Source: Bacillus sp. MRMR6
GTDB taxonomy: Bacteria > Bacillota > Bacilli > Bacillales > Cytobacillaceae
Direction of reading: 5' to 3'
Length of the DNA: 64,000 nt
Assembly: GCF_001940785.1 (NCBI RefSeq)
Contig: NZ_MSLS01000023.1
Span: 1 to 64,000 of the forward strand
Below, piece after piece: positions 1 through 8,634 of the stretch. The first letter of the stretch is position 1. Every line of letters begins with the position of its first letter. The notes under the pieces are model-generated. The model was not told the origin of the DNA. It worked only from the letters and a program-made list of their open reading frames with translations, and ran no database searches. Both the position numbers and the translations under genes were made by a program.

Positions 1-183
1 CATTCGAATTGGTGGCACGGCATTGCGACCGTTATCCAGACAATATTTATCTTTTAATTCTTCAATTATGAATGAAAAGTCGACTAGTTTTTTAATTTGG
101 CGAAGCATATTATCTTTTGGAACAATGAGATCATAAATTCCTATATATGGGCTAAGATTAAATGAATCTTGAAAGGAAATCAT
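1..183 (-). CDS. IS1182-family transposase, N-terminal part (cut by window edge)
   Basis: Reading leftwards from an ATG at 181-183 there is an uninterrupted frame of 61 codons running off the window. It begins MISFQDSFNLSPYIGIYD and continues with residues such as DLIVPKDNMLRQIKKLVDF, which I recognise as the conserved start of IS1182-family DDE transposases. A ribosome site (AAAGGTGG) lies a few bases upstream. A near-perfect hairpin (231-266) lies just upstream, as expected for the end region of such an element. Only the first part is visible, so I cannot tell whether the element is intact. The family assignment is from memory of the N-terminal motif and is fairly secure. Confidence 0.8.
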   Translation of the reverse strand, partial: MISFQDSFNLSPYIGIYDLIVPKDNMLRQIKKLVDFSFIIEELKDKYCLDNGRNAVPPIRM

Positions 184-230
184 TTCGGTACCACCTTTAA
201 AGTCTTGTTACCTTAATTATAAAATAAAAA

Positions 231-266
231 GCAGTTGAAGGGTTGATAAAATCAACCTTCAACTGC
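231..266. repeat. Inverted repeat upstream of the IS1182 transposase
   Basis: GCAGTTGAAGG...CCTTCAACTGC arms with inner TTGAT/ATCAA form a hairpin of about 16 bp with one bulge. It sits about 50 bp upstream of the transposase start and is probably part of the element's end structure or a barrier to incoming transcription. Confidence 0.55.
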
Positions 267-277
267 CTCAAAACAAA

Positions 278-380
278 GGACTTTTTCAGTGCCCTCCGCT
301 TTAGCGCCGAGGAGGCTCCCCAGAACGCCCGCGGAAAGGGAGCGATTTCGCAAAAATCAACACTGTCCATTAACACAGCC
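278..380. repeat. MITE-like Bacillus repeat (GGACTTTTTCAG ... CACAGCC)
   Basis: A non-coding block begins GGACTTTTTCAGTGCCCTCC and ends ATTAACACAGCC. It contains an internal GC-rich stem (GGAGGCTCC and neighbours) and the sequence GATTTCGCAAAAATC. The right 40 bp closely match the 55-bp element at 12129-12183, and the left end matches a fragment at 50517-50547. I take it to be a full or longer member of a non-autonomous element family. Its boundaries are judged from those matches and no target duplication is obvious. Confidence 0.55.
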
Positions 381-423
381 AAAAGAAAAAAACGAGAAAA
401 AATATTCTCATTTTTTTCAAAGA

Positions 424-1269
424 TTATAACCATTCACGGTATTTTTGGAGACTGTCAGTTTGTGTATATTCATCTGTTTTCCGTAATAGCTCAACAATGG
501 TGGGCATATCCAATTTCTCAATAAATTCCTCAATGGCAAGAATGCCTGATTGAGCTAATTCTTCACGATGGTGATCAGATGTAATTTGAGGTGTCGGTAG
601 ATGATCAGACGGTTTATCAAAGTATGAACCGATTGCTCCTGACTGCATCGCATATTTCGCAAGTTCATTACCTGGGTTTTTATTCATGCCGTTTAAAGCA
701 TTTTGCATATCATAAGTTACAGAATGAGATTCTGAAACATTAATCGGAACATCTTCCAACCTGCCTAATATTTCGTAAGCCCCAATACTCATATCATTAA
801 ACCTCTCCATAAACGAATAACTTAAATCTTTAACACTATCAAATGCTTTCACCATGTCTATATAGAGAATTGGTACTTTTGTTTCTTCAAAAAAGTCACG
901 AATCATCCCACTTACGGTTAGGTAAGCCGGTCCATGACAAGTTACATATACCTGTCTTCTAAAACCTTGTTTTAACAGTGATTTTGCAATTGTTTCTAAA
1001 TAACTCATACCGTCTTTCACGCTCATCTTAATGGTCCCGCGGGCCATCACTGTCCCACCAGCGAAGAAATATGGAAGATTGTGAAGAACAAGACCGTTTG
1101 TTGCCTCTGCCATTTTTAAAGCAAGTGCTTCAGCAAAAACAGTTTCGGCATCAAGTGGCAATGCTCCGTGTGTTTCTGTTACACCAACAGGAACAAAGAT
1201 TAGATCATTTTGCTGTAGATATTCTTCTACTTCCGCGTTTGTACATTTCGATAGAAACCGAGTTCTCAA
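424..1269 (-). CDS. Creatininase-family amidohydrolase
   Basis: About 281 residues of the creatininase fold (metal-dependent amidohydrolases acting on cyclic or linear amides). The N-terminal stretch VPVGVTETHGALPLDAET holds the family's G-E-HG-LP-D metal-binding pattern, followed by YFFAGGTVMARGTI and the CHGPAYL segment. A TTG at 1278 would abut the AAGAAGGGG ribosome site with no spacing, so I place the start at the TTG at 1267-1269, 9 bases from GGGG. It lies about 60 bp behind the GPH symporter and is probably co-transcribed, suggesting that the symporter imports its substrate or a linked metabolite. The substrate cannot be read from sequence; creatinine itself is unlikely because the known context genes are absent. 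Confidence 0.75.
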   Translation of the reverse strand: MRTRFLSKCTNAEVEEYLQQNDLIFVPVGVTETHGALPLDAETVFAEALALKMAEATNGLVLHNLPYFFAGGTVMARGTIKMSVKDGMSYLETIAKSLLKQGFRRQVYVTCHGPAYLTVSGMIRDFFEETKVPILYIDMVKAFDSVKDLSYSFMERFNDMSIGAYEILGRLEDVPINVSESHSVTYDMQNALNGMNKNPGNELAKYAMQSGAIGSYFDKPSDHLPTPQITSDHHREELAQSGILAIEEFIEKLDMPTIVELLRKTDEYTQTDSLQKYREWL

Positions 1270-1327
1270 ATATAACAACCCCTTCTTATAAGCGCAACGA
1301 ACTTCGAGTGAAGCTTCATCGTAATTT

Positions 1328-2713
1328 TTACAAGTTTGCTGCTCTTCTGTCCTTTAATGTAGTGTACATTTCTTCAAATTTCGTATTATTTAAGTTAAAT
1401 ATCAACCCAATGCCGATCAGCATTAAACTAAACGCTAAAATAGGCAGTCCGTTATACATACGTAAAACACCTTCTGCCACTTCCTTACTTTGAGAAGTTT
1501 GCCCGGAAACAAAACCTACCCAACCTAAAGCATAACTTCCAAGGGCCGAACCGACACCCATACCTATTTTACGTGAGAATGAATAAATGGAATAAAGGGT
1601 TCCATCAAATCGTTTGCCCGTTTGAAGTTCTGTGTAATCTAAACAATCTGTGACGAGTGCCCAAACAATCATAACAAAAACCATATTGGCTATGGTTGCA
1701 ATATTATAAGCAACAATATAAATGTAAACATTTTCAATGATAAAAATAGTTAAGAGAATCGTAGCAATTAAACTAAAGCTTGCACTACCGATTACCATAT
1801 TTCGTTTACCAATCTTTTTAACTAGACTAGGAACAAACATAAACAATACAAGCATGACTCCCATTTGGATGAATTGGTTAATAGCAAATGCACCTGTATT
1901 TTTGTAGTATTCTGCGAAAACGATGGCACCTAATTGCGAAACGCCATTAATCATGAGTAATGATCCTACACTTGCCACCATCATCCCCAATAACTGGCGA
2001 TTCTTTAAGGCTGCCTTTAACGCTTCTGTGAATTTATAATCCGTTTTTGCCCCCACTGGCCGATCATCACGAATGCGTTCTGTACTTAATTTAACAAGTC
2101 CGGTATAAGCAAGAACAGAAAGAATACTGAATACAATGGAAATGTAGAAAAACATTTCAGGAACTAGATTCCCAGATTTATCATAGATAAACATGGGAAC
2201 GAAAGATAAAAATCCAACTCCGACAACCAACCCGCCAATAGAACGAGCACGAGATAATTTCGTTCGTTCAATCGGATCATCTGTAATAACAGCTGCTAAC
2301 GAACCATAAGGAATAGAATCAGCTGTGTAGGCGATTCCGTAAAACAGGTAGACAAATACAACCCAAACATGAATGGCAGTTGATGACCAACTTGAGACAT
2401 CAGCAAATGAAATTAAAATTGATGCTGCGAGCAGCCATTTGGAAATATTAATATAGGGTAAAAATTTATCACCACTTTTTCCTAATCTCCATCGATCCGG
2501 GATGCTTCCCATCATAACATCTGTTGCTGCATCAACGATTCGTGCAACTAAGAATAATGTCCCCATAAAATAGGGACTAACACCAAGGACAGAGGTGGTG
2601 AATAATAGGAAAAATGAGCCGATGTAAAGGTTCGCAAACCCACCGCCAACATCTCCCAGCATGTATCCAAATTGGTCACGGAAACCAAATTTTCTAACCT
2701 GTTTCTTTTCCAT
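1328..2713 (-). CDS. GPH-family (glycoside-pentoside-hexuronide:cation) symporter
   Basis: A 461-residue polytopic membrane protein with about 12 predicted helices. The RIVDAATDVMMGSIPDR segment is the typical GPH loop between helices 2 and 3, and VTDCLDYTELQTGKRFDGTLYS is the second family signature. The start is set at the ATG of MEKKQVRKFGFRDQ, which has GGGGG upstream. The frame extends 12 codons further but without a ribosome site. It belongs to a short leftward unit with the creatininase-like gene, behind the AraC regulator at 3114-3860. Members take up melibiose, xylosides or glucuronides with H+ or Na+; the substrate here is unknown. Confidence 0.85.
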   Translation of the reverse strand: MEKKQVRKFGFRDQFGYMLGDVGGGFANLYIGSFFLLFTTSVLGVSPYFMGTLFLVARIVDAATDVMMGSIPDRWRLGKSGDKFLPYINISKWLLAASILISFADVSSWSSTAIHVWVVFVYLFYGIAYTADSIPYGSLAAVITDDPIERTKLSRARSIGGLVVGVGFLSFVPMFIYDKSGNLVPEMFFYISIVFSILSVLAYTGLVKLSTERIRDDRPVGAKTDYKFTEALKAALKNRQLLGMMVASVGSLLMINGVSQLGAIVFAEYYKNTGAFAINQFIQMGVMLVLFMFVPSLVKKIGKRNMVIGSASFSLIATILLTIFIIENVYIYIVAYNIATIANMVFVMIVWALVTDCLDYTELQTGKRFDGTLYSIYSFSRKIGMGVGSALGSYALGWVGFVSGQTSQSKEVAEGVLRMYNGLPILAFSLMLIGIGLIFNLNNTKFEEMYTTLKDRRAANL

Positions 2714-2814
2714 GTTGTAACCCCCAAATGTAAATAAATATAGATACAATAACTAAACGATCAAAGAGTGATATGCAGATTACCACCATTTGCTTAAATA
2801 ATAAACTACACCGT

Positions 2815-2833
2815 GTTTGTTTACTATACAAAC
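2815..2833. promoter_or_regulatory. Inverted repeat GTTTGT-N7-ACAAAC, possible operator
   Basis: Perfect 6-bp arms about 100 bp upstream of the GPH symporter start. The half-site resembles ROK/XylR-type operators (TTAGTTTGT). Whether the ROK repressor at 29645, the neighbouring AraC protein or nothing binds here cannot be decided from sequence. Confidence 0.3.
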
Positions 2834-2973
2834 TAATTATATATATATGTAACCTTCCTTCATCACCCTCCTCCCACTGTTGTCTAAAAAAAGGACTAGA
2901 TAACTTTGTAAAAAGCTAAATTCTTCTAGTGACTCTCGAGCTACTATTAAATTTTGTAAACTTTTCAGACTAA

Positions 2974-2987
2974 TGTAAGCGTTTTTA
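2974..2987. promoter_or_regulatory. cre-like catabolite control site
   Basis: TGTAAGCGTTTTTA fits the CcpA cre consensus (TGNAANCGNTNNCA) except for the last positions. It lies about 260 bp upstream of the GPH symporter in a 400-bp non-coding interval (2714-3113) that otherwise shows only AT-rich DNA and the GTTTGT inverted repeat. Confidence 0.5.
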
Positions 2988-3070
2988 ATTTATCTAATGA
3001 TATCTTAACGCATACTTTCTAACTATTTTTGCAATAAAATAGCATTCTTTTACACTATAATTGCATTAGA

Positions 3071-3114
3071 TAAGAAAAAAGCCTTTAATCAAACTTTTCG
3101 GTTGATTAAAGGCT
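3071..3114 (-). terminator. Rho-independent terminator of the AraC gene
   Basis: On the minus strand AGCCTTTAATCAA pairs with TTGATTAAAGGCT around a 9-base loop and is followed by TTTTTTCTTA. The TGA stop codon of the AraC gene overlaps the first base of the stem. Confidence 0.9.
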
Positions 3115-3860
3115 CACTTACTATTATTTCGTTTATATTCTTTTGGGGTTACGCCTTCTTCCTCTTTAAAAACACGAGAAAAGTATTGTTGATTTGCAAA
3201 ACCTACAATATAGGAGATTTCAATTAATGAGAGATTAGAATTGGTTAATAGTTCCTTTGCTTCCTTCATTCTTATTAAATTTCGAAAATGGCTGATTGTC
3301 ATTCCCTTTTCTTTTTTGAAAGTCCGCATTAAGTGGGACGGATGTACATGTAACTTTCGTGACATTTCCTCAATCGATAGATCCTCTGAAAAATTCATCG
3401 TAATAAAATGCTCAACTTTCTCAACAATGGTTGCTTTTTCAAGTTTTATAAATCGAATAGAAGGATCTGAGTACTCTTCTAGCATTCTTTTATGAATCTC
3501 TTCTAGCTCCGATATTGACTTGGCGTTCTCAACCATAATGGCGTATTTTTCTGAAAAATAATGGCATTGCCATGAACTCAAGCCGCCTTTTCCCGCTGCA
3601 TAGCTGTAAAGCGTATTGTGCGATAATAATAAGTTCTTATACGCACGTAATTTATTTCTAGGAATTCTTTTCATAATATCTAAAGTGTCTTGTCTTAGAT
3701 ACTCATTCAATTCATGCGCATATTGGGCAACAGATTTCTGTTCCCCTTTTCGAACCAATTGTAATAAATCTTCCCGACTTTTATGTGCTGACTCGATCAA
3801 CTCATGCTTTGTTTTATGTTTACTAAAATCACTAATTAAATCAACATCCGAGCCTTCCAT
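3114..3860 (-). CDS. AraC-family transcriptional regulator
   Basis: About 248 residues. The last 100 form a double helix-turn-helix: LSIEEMSRKLHVHPSHLMRTFKKEKG and then LSLIEISYIVGFANQQYFSRVFKEEEGVTPKEYKR, the standard AraC/XylS signature. The N-terminal 140 residues are helical and do not show a clear cupin domain. I use the ATG at 3858-3860 because GGGGATGGG lies at good spacing; the frame is open 7 codons further up. It is followed by its own terminator and precedes the GPH/creatininase unit on the same strand, so it is the probable activator of that unit. Confidence 0.85.
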   Translation of the reverse strand: MEGSDVDLISDFSKHKTKHELIESAHKSREDLLQLVRKGEQKSVAQYAHELNEYLRQDTLDIMKRIPRNKLRAYKNLLLSHNTLYSYAAGKGGLSSWQCHYFSEKYAIMVENAKSISELEEIHKRMLEEYSDPSIRFIKLEKATIVEKVEHFITMNFSEDLSIEEMSRKLHVHPSHLMRTFKKEKGMTISHFRNLIRMKEAKELLTNSNLSLIEISYIVGFANQQYFSRVFKEEEGVTPKEYKRNNSK

Positions 3861-3968
3861 AATATATTCCCATCCCCTCAAATGTTACCTATAAATATTA
3901 TAAGACAAAAAACTCTAGACCAACTCAAAATTTTCACATGGGTTTCACAGGTTCACACAGGGGGTTCA

Positions 3969-4126
3969 CACAGGGACGGTTCTACTGCTTCCCTCCATAA
4001 ACTGACTGATGAATCCAGCACAAAGAAATAAAATAAGGTCATGGCTTCTAGCACCGCAAGGTGCAAGAAGCCATGACCTATTTTCTGCTCTTCAACTGAA
4101 AAAAACGCAGTAGAACCGTCCCTGTG
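3969..4126. repeat. Composite GGGACGGTTCT repeat with 20-bp inverted ends around a terminator hairpin
   Basis: CACAGGGACGGTTCTACTGC at 3969-3989 and its exact reverse complement at 4107-4126 bracket about 118 bp. In other copies of the family the same arms are separated by a few bases only. Between them lies a strong unrelated hairpin (4037-4078). The right arm ends 8 bp from the stop codon of the GPH symporter at 4134. Confidence 0.85.
4031..4080 (-). terminator. Terminator hairpin of the glycoside operon
   Basis: GGTCATGGCTTCT pairs with AGAAGCCATGACC, with an inner GCACC/GGTGC stem and a GCAA loop. Reading leftwards it is followed by TTATTTTATTTC, so it should end transcripts leaving the GPH symporter gene. 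It is enclosed by the two repeat arms. Confidence 0.75.
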
Positions 4127-4133
4127 CTACCGC

Positions 4134-5669
4134 CTATAAATTGACTGAAATTGTATCATCGTTCGATTTTCCGTTAGGAACGGCATTTCGACGGGTTTCG
4201 ATTTCTTCTGTAATTTCGGCCATGCGGTTTTTATCTAGTTCATAGTATTTCATGGCAATTAAGGATGCAATCCACGCGAACATCATGACACCTATGGACA
4301 TGAACATGGTCATCCAGAAAATACTTTCAGAATATGATGTATTGACATCTGGGAAAGCGGTTTTGAAACCAATAAAGGCAAGCATTAATCCTACAAACGT
4401 TTGCTGTAGGGAAGAAACGGCTTTATCAATAAATGAATAGACGGAAGATATGACGCCTGGTGCATAACGCTCTGTCTGATAGGTGTTATAGTCAATCACA
4501 TCCATTAACATCGGCATACTAAGCCCAGAAGCCACATAACGAACTGCCCCGCCGACCAAGTATAATAATAAGAAAGCAATCGTCATAAAGCCCATGTTAT
4601 CCAAACGAATTTGTGTTGGATCCCCTAACCAGAGAAGTAAGAATAACAGCCCGAAGCTGATTAGACATGCCCATGTTGCACCAACATAGCCTTTCTTTGA
4701 GCCAAATTTCATGGCATAACGCATACCAAAAATAAGAACTAAAATATTTGGAATCATTCCAATCCCCTGGATGACCCCCATCATCGCATAATTCCCAATC
4801 ACAATTCCAAACAGCATGACGTTCACAATCTGATTACCAGCAATTTGCATGCTCAATTTATCCGTGGTTGCGGCCACTATATACATCTGCAATGGTCGAT
4901 TTCCCTTTAGGATGGGCCATAAATCCTTTAGCTTAAGAGGGATTGTATTTTTCCCTGCACCAAAGTTTTCAATTCGATCCTTCGAAGCAATCGCCAAAAT
5001 ACCCAGCCCATAAGCAACACCCGCAAGAATAACAGTAAAAATGGTCATTTCTTGAAATAAACCAATTTGACTAAAACCACCATATTTTCCAGTTAGATAC
5101 ATAGATAGATAGATGGTGGCAATGGTGTAGAAGATCATCGTATAAATCATCGTAAGCATCCCAAAAACCGGACGTTGTTCAGGATCATTCGTAATAATAT
5201 TGTTGCCAATCTGAAGGCCCACTTGAGAGAATGTATAACCGAAAATGAAAATAGCATATAAGATAATAAAATAAATCATTTTAAAGCCATCAGGAACGAG
5301 ATGATTGGTGAAGAACAGTAGTAAAGTTGATGAAGACATTAGGACATAAGCAACAAGGATTGCCGGTCTCACCTTACCGTACTTTCCTCTTGTTTTATCA
5401 ATAATTAGACCAATAAGTGGATCGGTAATGCCATCAAGGATTCTTGAACCCGTTATAATCAAGGAGGCAATCACCGTGCCAAGTCCTACGATACCAGCAG
5501 CATAGTATGAAACAATTCCCATTAAAAACATAAATGCATTATGAGCAAACCCGCTAATCGGATAAAGACCCATTTGCCATTTTGTTGCACGGTGGTATTT
5601 ACTCTCTCTTTCTGCTTTTCTCAATACCTTTTGTTCCTTTGCAAACTTTCTGGCTTCTTTCTTTTCCAT
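4134..5669 (-). CDS. GPH-family sugar:cation symporter of the glycoside cluster
   Basis: 511 residues with a charged 30-residue cytoplasmic N-terminus (MEKKEARKFAKEQK...) and about 12 membrane helices. The motif DGITDPLIGLIIDKTRGKYG is the canonical GPH helix 2-3 loop, and VGLQIGNNIITNDPEQRP is the matching mid-protein motif. The ATG has an SD-like GAGGGGGAG just upstream. It is the last gene of the leftward cluster of glycosidases, preceded by its own regulatory region (cre at 5816, A-rich box at 5856). It probably imports the oligosaccharide or glycoside that GH2, GH106-like, GH1 and GH43 enzymes cleave in the cytoplasm. It is distinct from the 1328-2713 symporter, differing in length and N-terminus. 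Confidence 0.87.
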   Translation of the reverse strand: MEKKEARKFAKEQKVLRKAERESKYHRATKWQMGLYPISGFAHNAFMFLMGIVSYYAAGIVGLGTVIASLIITGSRILDGITDPLIGLIIDKTRGKYGKVRPAILVAYVLMSSSTLLLFFTNHLVPDGFKMIYFIILYAIFIFGYTFSQVGLQIGNNIITNDPEQRPVFGMLTMIYTMIFYTIATIYLSMYLTGKYGGFSQIGLFQEMTIFTVILAGVAYGLGILAIASKDRIENFGAGKNTIPLKLKDLWPILKGNRPLQMYIVAATTDKLSMQIAGNQIVNVMLFGIVIGNYAMMGVIQGIGMIPNILVLIFGMRYAMKFGSKKGYVGATWACLISFGLLFLLLWLGDPTQIRLDNMGFMTIAFLLLYLVGGAVRYVASGLSMPMLMDVIDYNTYQTERYAPGVISSVYSFIDKAVSSLQQTFVGLMLAFIGFKTAFPDVNTSYSESIFWMTMFMSIGVMMFAWIASLIAMKYYELDKNRMAEITEEIETRRNAVPNGKSNDDTISVNL

Positions 5670-5815
5670 TTAATCTCCCCCTCGCTTATGAAACCCCAAC
5701 ATGACCGGAATATCAAGTTATTCAAAGACAGCTACATTCCAAAAATGAACTGAATCACTTTCATTTTTTTAAAAAATAACTGAATGTTCCTCAGGCCTCC
5801 TTTCCCAACCTACAA

Positions 5816-5829
5816 ATAAAGCGCTTACA
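5816..5829. promoter_or_regulatory. cre-like site upstream of the GPH symporter
   Basis: ATAAAGCGCTTACA carries the central AAGCGCTT typical of CcpA sites. It lies about 150 bp upstream of the symporter start, in the 320-bp gap 5670-5989, next to the A-rich box at 5856-5885. Confidence 0.6.
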
Positions 5830-5855
5830 GATAAGATATAGCAATTAAATATCAA

Positions 5856-5885
5856 GGTATTGTCTTTTAGTGACCTTTTTGGTTA
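5856..5885 (-). promoter_or_regulatory. Tandem A-rich box (copy 2), putative AraC-type operator
   Basis: On the minus strand two half-sites, ACCAAAA and ACTAAAA, are 12 bp apart (AACCAAAAAGGTCACTAAAA). The same arrangement occurs at 8490-8516 and 16063-16088, each upstream of an apparent transcription unit of the glycoside cluster. This copy is about 190 bp upstream of the GPH symporter. Confidence 0.55.
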
Positions 5886-5989
5886 AATCGATAGATTTCA
5901 ACTTATTTTTTGAAAATTTAATCTATTTCCAAAACTATCCAATCAAGGGGAAATCTCCACTCACTCATTCACGAGAATCCCCATATCAC

Positions 5990-8314
5990 CTATTTTTTAA
6001 CTTTTATTAACTCTCGATTTAATCGTTTGATCCTACTCTGGCCAAATAATGAGTTGTTATCACCTTGTTCCTCGGCCATTGATGCCAGTACATCAAGCTT
6101 AAAGCCTTTCATCATCCCGTACATGGGGATTTTTGTAAGATCACCTAATATCCGAATGACCACCTCTTTTGTCTCTTCATACTCCATCAAGTCCTGCAGC
6201 GTTTCTCGTGAGGAATAGACACCTTCAGGGATTTCAACCTCTTCAATCGGTTCATCGTCATTGTGCTCCGGCAGGTCAAACCAGTTCGCAACCATTTCAC
6301 CCTGGTCTTCTACTGGTGCTTTATAGCTAGGATTTGCCTCTGCTACTTTTTCAAACCATGCTTGATCATCAACTACTAAATCTCCAGCCTGTGCTTTGAC
6401 CTTTATATGGTTTGATCCGTCTGCTAGAGCTACATCTTTAAAGACTACCCTTCTATTAACAGCCGATTGTGTCTCTACCTTTTCACCATTAACATACAAA
6501 GTAACTTGTTCACAGTTTGTATATACCTTCAAATCTGATTGATTACTTGCACGGTCTACATAACGCTTACCAGCAAGATGAACAAAGTGGTCCTGAGACC
6601 AGTGTGCCTTGTACATGAAGAAAGCATCTTTTTTCACTTTGCGATCGTAAGTCACAAGCCCTTTGTTGTTCCGTCCTTTTACGCCGCCTTCATCACGAAC
6701 ATTCGCACCAAAATCAAACATATTCCAGACGTAGGTTGCCCATAAAAAAGGCCGCTCTTCGAATATTTTCCAAACCTTTTCGTGATAGAGTGCATGGTAT
6801 TCTTCGGTGTAATCTTTTACCTTTGGATCATCACTATGGTATTCAATTATGCCCTCAGCACCGTATTCAGAGATACATAGACTAATATTCGGATTTGTTT
6901 CATGGAAACGATCCAGCCATGGAGCAAAGTCTTCTGCCTTCCCATTGTACCAGCCATAATACTTGTTATAGCCGATAATATCTGTCATGCGGTTGTATTC
7001 ATCCGTGTCCTCTACGATGAAAACGTTGGCCATGGTCGTTAAACGGGTTGGGTCTTCTCTCTTAGTCAATTCATTCAGTTCCCGAACCACCTCGCGAACC
7101 TCTTTTTCATGTTTGCTGCCAATTTGAATTTCATTTTGAAGACCCCAAAATAAAATAGAAGGATGGTTAAAGTTTTGGCGAATTAATTCCACCATTTGGG
7201 ATTTAGCGTTCGCCCCTGTTAAATCTGTTTCAGACATCTCTGTAATAAATGGTATTTCCGCCCATACGACCATCCCTTCACGGTCACATAGATCATAGAA
7301 ATACTGATCATGCTGATAGTGTGCTAGACGAATCGATGTTGCACCGATTTCTTTTATCAGTTCCATATCTTCTTCATGCTCGTTTCTACTTATGGCCCAG
7401 CCCATATCCTTACGGTCTTGATGTCGTGACACACCATGTAATCGTATGTTCTTGCCGTTCAGGAACAAACCTTGTTTTGGATCCACATGGAAATACCGGA
7501 CTCCGAATGGGACAACTACTTCATCGATTGTGTCATTGTGACGTTGCAGGGAAACCCGCGCTTCATACAGATGGGCATCTTCTAAACCATTCCATAACCT
7601 AGGATGGTGAATGGTCATGGCTAGATGAATCGGTTTTGTTTCTCCGCCTTCGATATTGACCTCGGCAGCACGGTAGCCCACTTGTTTGCCTGCCTGGTCA
7701 AACAAATCAACCCAAAGTCTCACCTTGCTTGCTTCCGTTACGTCATTTGTGATCCGTGTCTGTATCGATAAATGAGCCTGTTGATCCGTAACGTCTTCCT
7801 GTACCACATAAACACCTTGAGATCCGTGATCCATTACATCCACATGTACCGGATTGACAACGACTAAATGAACATCACGATAAATCCCTCCATAAAAAGT
7901 AAAATCAGCACGCAACGGATAAACATCTTCAAAGGCCGAATTGTCCACCTTTACAGCTAACAGGTTGGGCTCGCCAAAAACAAAATGCTCCGTTAAATCA
8001 AAGCGAAAGGTTGAATACCCCCCGCGGTGCTGCCCTAAATGAATCCCATTTAAAAAAACATCCGTAACACTATTTGCTCCCTCAAACTCAATAAAAACAC
8101 GATTTCTTTGCTCTTCTTGCGGTAGAGTAATACTCCTACGATACCAACAAGCCCCGCGGTGAAATTCATTGCCGTTTGCTCCGTCAATTGCATTCCAAGT
8201 ATGCGGCAAAGACAACGAACGCCAACTTTGGTCGTTATAAGAAATTTCTTTCGCTTCGTTTTCATCCTGCTTTGAAAATTTCCATGATTGGTTAAGATTG
8301 ATCTTCTTCCTCAT
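5990..8314 (-). CDS. Glycoside hydrolase family 2 (beta-galactosidase/beta-glucuronidase type)
   Basis: About 774 residues. The order is: jelly-roll sugar-binding domain (ACWYRRSITLP..., about residues 10-180), immunoglobulin-like domain, then TIM barrel with the acid/base in WGLQNEIQIG (about E395) and nucleophile in CISEYGAEG (about E480). A C-terminal domain follows the barrel, then an acidic helical tail (from about 690: PEGVYSSRETLQDLMEYEETK...). The chosen ATG (MRKKINLNQSW) follows GGAGGTG by 6 bases; an earlier ATG has no site. There is no signal peptide, so it acts in the cytoplasm. It is separated from the upstream GH106-like gene by 320 bp containing an A-rich box, hence a probable separate promoter. 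The exact glycoside is unknown. Confidence 0.87.
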   Translation of the reverse strand: MRKKINLNQSWKFSKQDENEAKEISYNDQSWRSLSLPHTWNAIDGANGNEFHRGACWYRRSITLPQEEQRNRVFIEFEGANSVTDVFLNGIHLGQHRGGYSTFRFDLTEHFVFGEPNLLAVKVDNSAFEDVYPLRADFTFYGGIYRDVHLVVVNPVHVDVMDHGSQGVYVVQEDVTDQQAHLSIQTRITNDVTEASKVRLWVDLFDQAGKQVGYRAAEVNIEGGETKPIHLAMTIHHPRLWNGLEDAHLYEARVSLQRHNDTIDEVVVPFGVRYFHVDPKQGLFLNGKNIRLHGVSRHQDRKDMGWAISRNEHEEDMELIKEIGATSIRLAHYQHDQYFYDLCDREGMVVWAEIPFITEMSETDLTGANAKSQMVELIRQNFNHPSILFWGLQNEIQIGSKHEKEVREVVRELNELTKREDPTRLTTMANVFIVEDTDEYNRMTDIIGYNKYYGWYNGKAEDFAPWLDRFHETNPNISLCISEYGAEGIIEYHSDDPKVKDYTEEYHALYHEKVWKIFEERPFLWATYVWNMFDFGANVRDEGGVKGRNNKGLVTYDRKVKKDAFFMYKAHWSQDHFVHLAGKRYVDRASNQSDLKVYTNCEQVTLYVNGEKVETQSAVNRRVVFKDVALADGSNHIKVKAQAGDLVVDDQAWFEKVAEANPSYKAPVEDQGEMVANWFDLPEHNDDEPIEEVEIPEGVYSSRETLQDLMEYEETKEVVIRILGDLTKIPMYGMMKGFKLDVLASMAEEQGDNNSLFGQSRIKRLNRELIKVKK

Positions 8315-8489
8315 ACCTACACCTCCAACCATTTATTCCTTTTTGTACGAACAAATCAGGTCATCACGATGGCTCTATTTTAGCTTGTAAAAAAGTGTAA
8401 TACACCTAGTAAGAAACCCTTTACATTTCATCATTTTTGAAAAGTTTATCCGCTAATATCGTAATGATAGCATCCTCCGAATAACTAAT

Positions 8490-8516
8490 ATGGTATTTTA
8501 GTGACTTTTTTAGTAG
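8490..8516 (-). promoter_or_regulatory. Tandem A-rich box (copy 1), putative AraC-type operator
   Basis: On the minus strand ACTAAAAAAGTCACTAAAA contains two ACTAAAA half-sites 12 bp apart, followed by TACCAT. It lies about 175 bp upstream of the GH2 gene in the 320-bp gap 8315-8634, which otherwise shows nothing else clear. See the copies at 5856 and 16063. Confidence 0.55.
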
Positions 8517-8634
8517 TAATAGATTCGACAAGAAAATATTTATTTTTGACAAAAATGAAGCTTTTCTCTGCTAGTGATAACACCAAAAAGAGGCATACAT
8601 ACGGCTTATGTATGCCTTTAATCTTAACTATGAT

